Source: Oscillibacter sp.
Lineage (GTDB): Bacteria; Bacillota; Clostridia; Oscillospirales; Oscillospiraceae
Reading direction: 5' to 3'
Length of the DNA: 7,734 nucleotides
Assembly: GCA_017380995.1 (NCBI GenBank)
Contig: JAFOCY010000091.1
Location: 1 to 7,734 of the forward strand
This document shows positions 6,187-7,734 of the stretch, piece after piece. Both the position numbers and the translations under genes were made by a program. A model generated the notes under the pieces. That model had not been told where the DNA came from. It worked only from the letters and a program-made list of their open reading frames with translations, and did no database searches. Position 1 is the first letter of the stretch. Each line of letters opens with the position of its first letter.

Positions 6187-6237
6187 CAGTTCAAAACGGC
6201 GCGGCTGTAGCCTCACGTTTTCCTCTGTTTTGAACTG
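6187..6237. repeat. Perfect 11-bp inverted repeat upstream of the symporter promoter
   Basis: Arms CAGTTCAAAAC (6187-6197) and GTTTTGAACTG (6227-6237) are exact reverse complements, separated by 29 nt that contain a small GGC-TGTA-GCC hairpin. The repeat ends 6 nt before the candidate -35 of the symporter. It could be a paired operator, a relic of a small mobile repeat, or part of an RNA from another start site. No T-run follows, so it does not look like a standard terminator. Confidence 0.55.
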
Positions 6238-6243
6238 ACGAAC

Positions 6244-6274
6244 TTGTAAAAATTGGATATGGTAATACTATAAA
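6244..6274 (+). promoter_or_regulatory. Candidate promoter for the AGCS symporter
   Basis: TTGTAA (6244-6249) and TATAAA (6269-6274) are separated by 19 nt, slightly longer than optimal, in an AT-rich stretch just before the gene. Transcription would start near 6281, giving a very short leader that carries the ribosome binding site AGGGGGT at 6284-6290. An overlapping choice of hexamers is possible. Confidence 0.4.
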
Positions 6275-6298
6275 TTATTTAATAGGGGGTATTAAAAA

Positions 6299-7684
6299 AT
6301 GTACGAAATCATAAACAGTGTAAACACCGCGCTAAATAACTTTATTTGGGGCGTCCCCGCCATGGTATGTATCCTCGGCGTGGGTCTTTACCTGACCGTT
6401 GGTTCCGGCTTTATCCAGGTGAGAAAATTTGGATATGCCATGAAGCAAACCATCGGCAAGGTTTTCAGCAAGAAAGCATCTGCAGACGGCAGTATCACCC
6501 CCTTCCAGGCGGTGTGTACCGCTCTGGCTGCAACAGTGGGTACCGGCAACATCGCAGGCGTTGCAGGTGCTATCGCCATCGGCGGTCCTGGTGCGGTGTT
6601 CTGGATGTGGATCTCCGCCCTGCTGGGTATGGCCACCAAATTCGCTGAAGTTACGCTGGCCGTGGAATACCGGGAGCGCAATCAGGATGGCGAGTATGTG
6701 GGCGGTCCCATGTACTACATCAAAAACGGTCTTGGCAGCAAGTGGATGTGGCTGGCATACCTCTATGCCGGTTTTGGCGCTATCACCGTGCTGGGCACCG
6801 GCAACGCCACGCAGGTCAATACGATCACCGCTTCTATCAACTCCGCACTGCTCAACTATCATATTATTTCTGAGAGCGGTGTCAAACTCTCCAATATCAT
6901 TATCGGTGTTTTGATCTGTATTTTGGTGGCAATAATCCTGCTGGGCGGCATCAAGCGCTTGGGTCAGGTCACCGAGCGACTGGTTCCCTTTATGGCTGTG
7001 ATCTATATTCTGCTGGGCGTTGGTTTGATCGTGCTGAATATCGGTAAGGTCCCCGCCGTCTTCGCCAGCATCTTCCACGGTGCCTTCAATCCCGCAGCCG
7101 TCACCGGCGGTGTGGTAGGTTACTTCTTCCTGAGTATGAAAAAGGGCGTTTCCCGCGGCATTTTCTCCAATGAGGCAGGTCTTGGTACCGGTTCCATCGC
7201 CCACGCCTGCGCTGACACCGATAAGCCCATTGAGCAGGGTATGTTTGGCATCTTCGAAGTCTTTATGGACACCATCGTCATCTGCACCATGACTGCTCTG
7301 GTCATCCTTCTCAGCGGCGTTACCGTTCCTTACGGTGAGGCTGCCGGTGCCGAACTGACCATCGCAGGCTTCACTGCTGTCTACGGCAACTGGGTCTCCA
7401 TCTTCACCGCCGTTGCAATGTGCTGCTTCGCATTCTCCACCATTCTCGGTTGGGGTCTTTACGGTTCCCGCTGCATGGAGTTCCTCTTTGGACACAAGGT
7501 CATTAAGCCTTACATCGCTGTCTATTCTCTGGTGGCAATCGTGGGCGCCACTTTGGATCTGGGTTTGATCTGGGGCATCTCCGATACCTCCAACGGCTTC
7601 ATGGCCATCCCCAACCTGATCGCACTGTTCCTGCTGGCTCCCAAGCTGTTCGCCCTGATGAAAAAGCACTTTAACGAAAAGTAA
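6299..7684 (+). CDS. Sodium:alanine/glycine symporter (AGCS family)
   Basis: 461-aa integral membrane transporter of the Na_Ala_symp (AGCS) family, which couples sodium entry to uptake of alanine, glycine or similar small amino acids. Length is typical and about eleven hydrophobic segments are visible. Family blocks include VGSGFIQVRKFGYAM (34-48), TALAATVGTGNIAGVAGAIA (74-93), IGGPGAVFWMW (94-104), KFAEVTLAVEYR (114-125), GGPMYYI (135-141), GIFSNEAGLGTGSIAHA (287-303) and FSTILGWGLYGSRCMEFLFG (379-398). The ATG at 6299 has AGGGGGT 8 nt upstream. Codon choice is more biased (CTG, GGT, ACC, ATC) than in the leftward operon, which suggests higher expression. It is divergent from the transporter operon and functionally unrelated as far as can be seen. 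Precise substrate (Ala, Gly, Gln) cannot be read from the sequence. Confidence 0.95.
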   Translation: MYEIINSVNTALNNFIWGVPAMVCILGVGLYLTVGSGFIQVRKFGYAMKQTIGKVFSKKASADGSITPFQAVCTALAATVGTGNIAGVAGAIAIGGPGAVFWMWISALLGMATKFAEVTLAVEYRERNQDGEYVGGPMYYIKNGLGSKWMWLAYLYAGFGAITVLGTGNATQVNTITASINSALLNYHIISESGVKLSNIIIGVLICILVAIILLGGIKRLGQVTERLVPFMAVIYILLGVGLIVLNIGKVPAVFASIFHGAFNPAAVTGGVVGYFFLSMKKGVSRGIFSNEAGLGTGSIAHACADTDKPIEQGMFGIFEVFMDTIVICTMTALVILLSGVTVPYGEAAGAELTIAGFTAVYGNWVSIFTAVAMCCFAFSTILGWGLYGSRCMEFLFGHKVIKPYIAVYSLVAIVGATLDLGLIWGISDTSNGFMAIPNLIALFLLAPKLFALMKKHFNEK

Positions 7685-7734
7685 ATGCTCTTTCTTTGAG
7701 GCCATTTCTCTTCCTTCTATTCCTCACCGATCCA
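7685..7734. other. Short non-coding end of window
   Basis: Fifty pyrimidine-rich bases after the symporter stop. No hairpin with a U-tract, start codon with ribosome binding site, or RNA gene is visible, so any terminator for the symporter lies beyond the window or is not obvious. Confidence 0.5.

Noticed and set aside
6332..7705. 457-codon open frame on the - strand fully opposite the symporter
   Set aside because: It mirrors the symporter codon for codon, has the His/Gln/Asp/Gly-rich composition typical of an antisense shadow, no domain motif, and the + strand protein is unmistakable.

Overview
The window looks like chromosomal DNA of a GC-rich, Gram-positive Clostridia member, plausibly a gut Oscillospiraceae-type organism. 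The signs are a lipobox lipoprotein as the transporter binding protein, strong AGGAGG-type ribosome binding sites, a TnpX/TndX-like large serine recombinase, an AGCS sodium:amino-acid symporter, and XdhC plus THEP1-like accessory proteins of the molybdenum-hydroxylase world. The taxonomic guess is inference from gene content and base composition only.

Layout. Positions 1-764 hold the 3' end of a large serine recombinase on the + strand, the edge of a mobile element whose body lies left of the window. Positions 765-930 are a junction with a perfect hairpin and a possible decayed reading-frame fragment. A strong 12-bp hairpin at 931-958 separates this from a six-gene operon on the - strand. That operon reads leftward from 5960 to 957: FecCD-type permease, ABC ATPase, SAM-dependent methyltransferase, lipoprotein binding protein, XdhC-family protein, THEP1-like P-loop NTPase. 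Every junction overlaps (1, 1, 4, 4 and 23 nt), so translation is probably coupled throughout. Positions 5961-6298 are a divergent control region with two clear dyads, several short hairpins and candidate promoters. Positions 6299-7684 carry an AGCS-family symporter on the + strand. The last 50 bases are non-coding as far as can be seen.

How the genes may work together. Permease, ATPase and binding protein form a complete type II (BtuCD/FecCD-like) ABC importer. Importers of this fold carry Fe(III)-siderophores, haem, cobalamin, and in Haemophilus MolBCA molybdate/tungstate. Translational linkage to XdhC, a chaperone that loads processed molybdenum cofactor into hydroxylases, and to a THEP1-like NTPase suggests a cargo related to molybdenum/tungsten or its cofactor rather than iron. 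The methyltransferase between the ATPase and binding-protein genes has no obvious role in a transporter and is the most unusual member. No molybdenum hydroxylase structural genes are in the window, so XdhC would act on enzymes encoded elsewhere.
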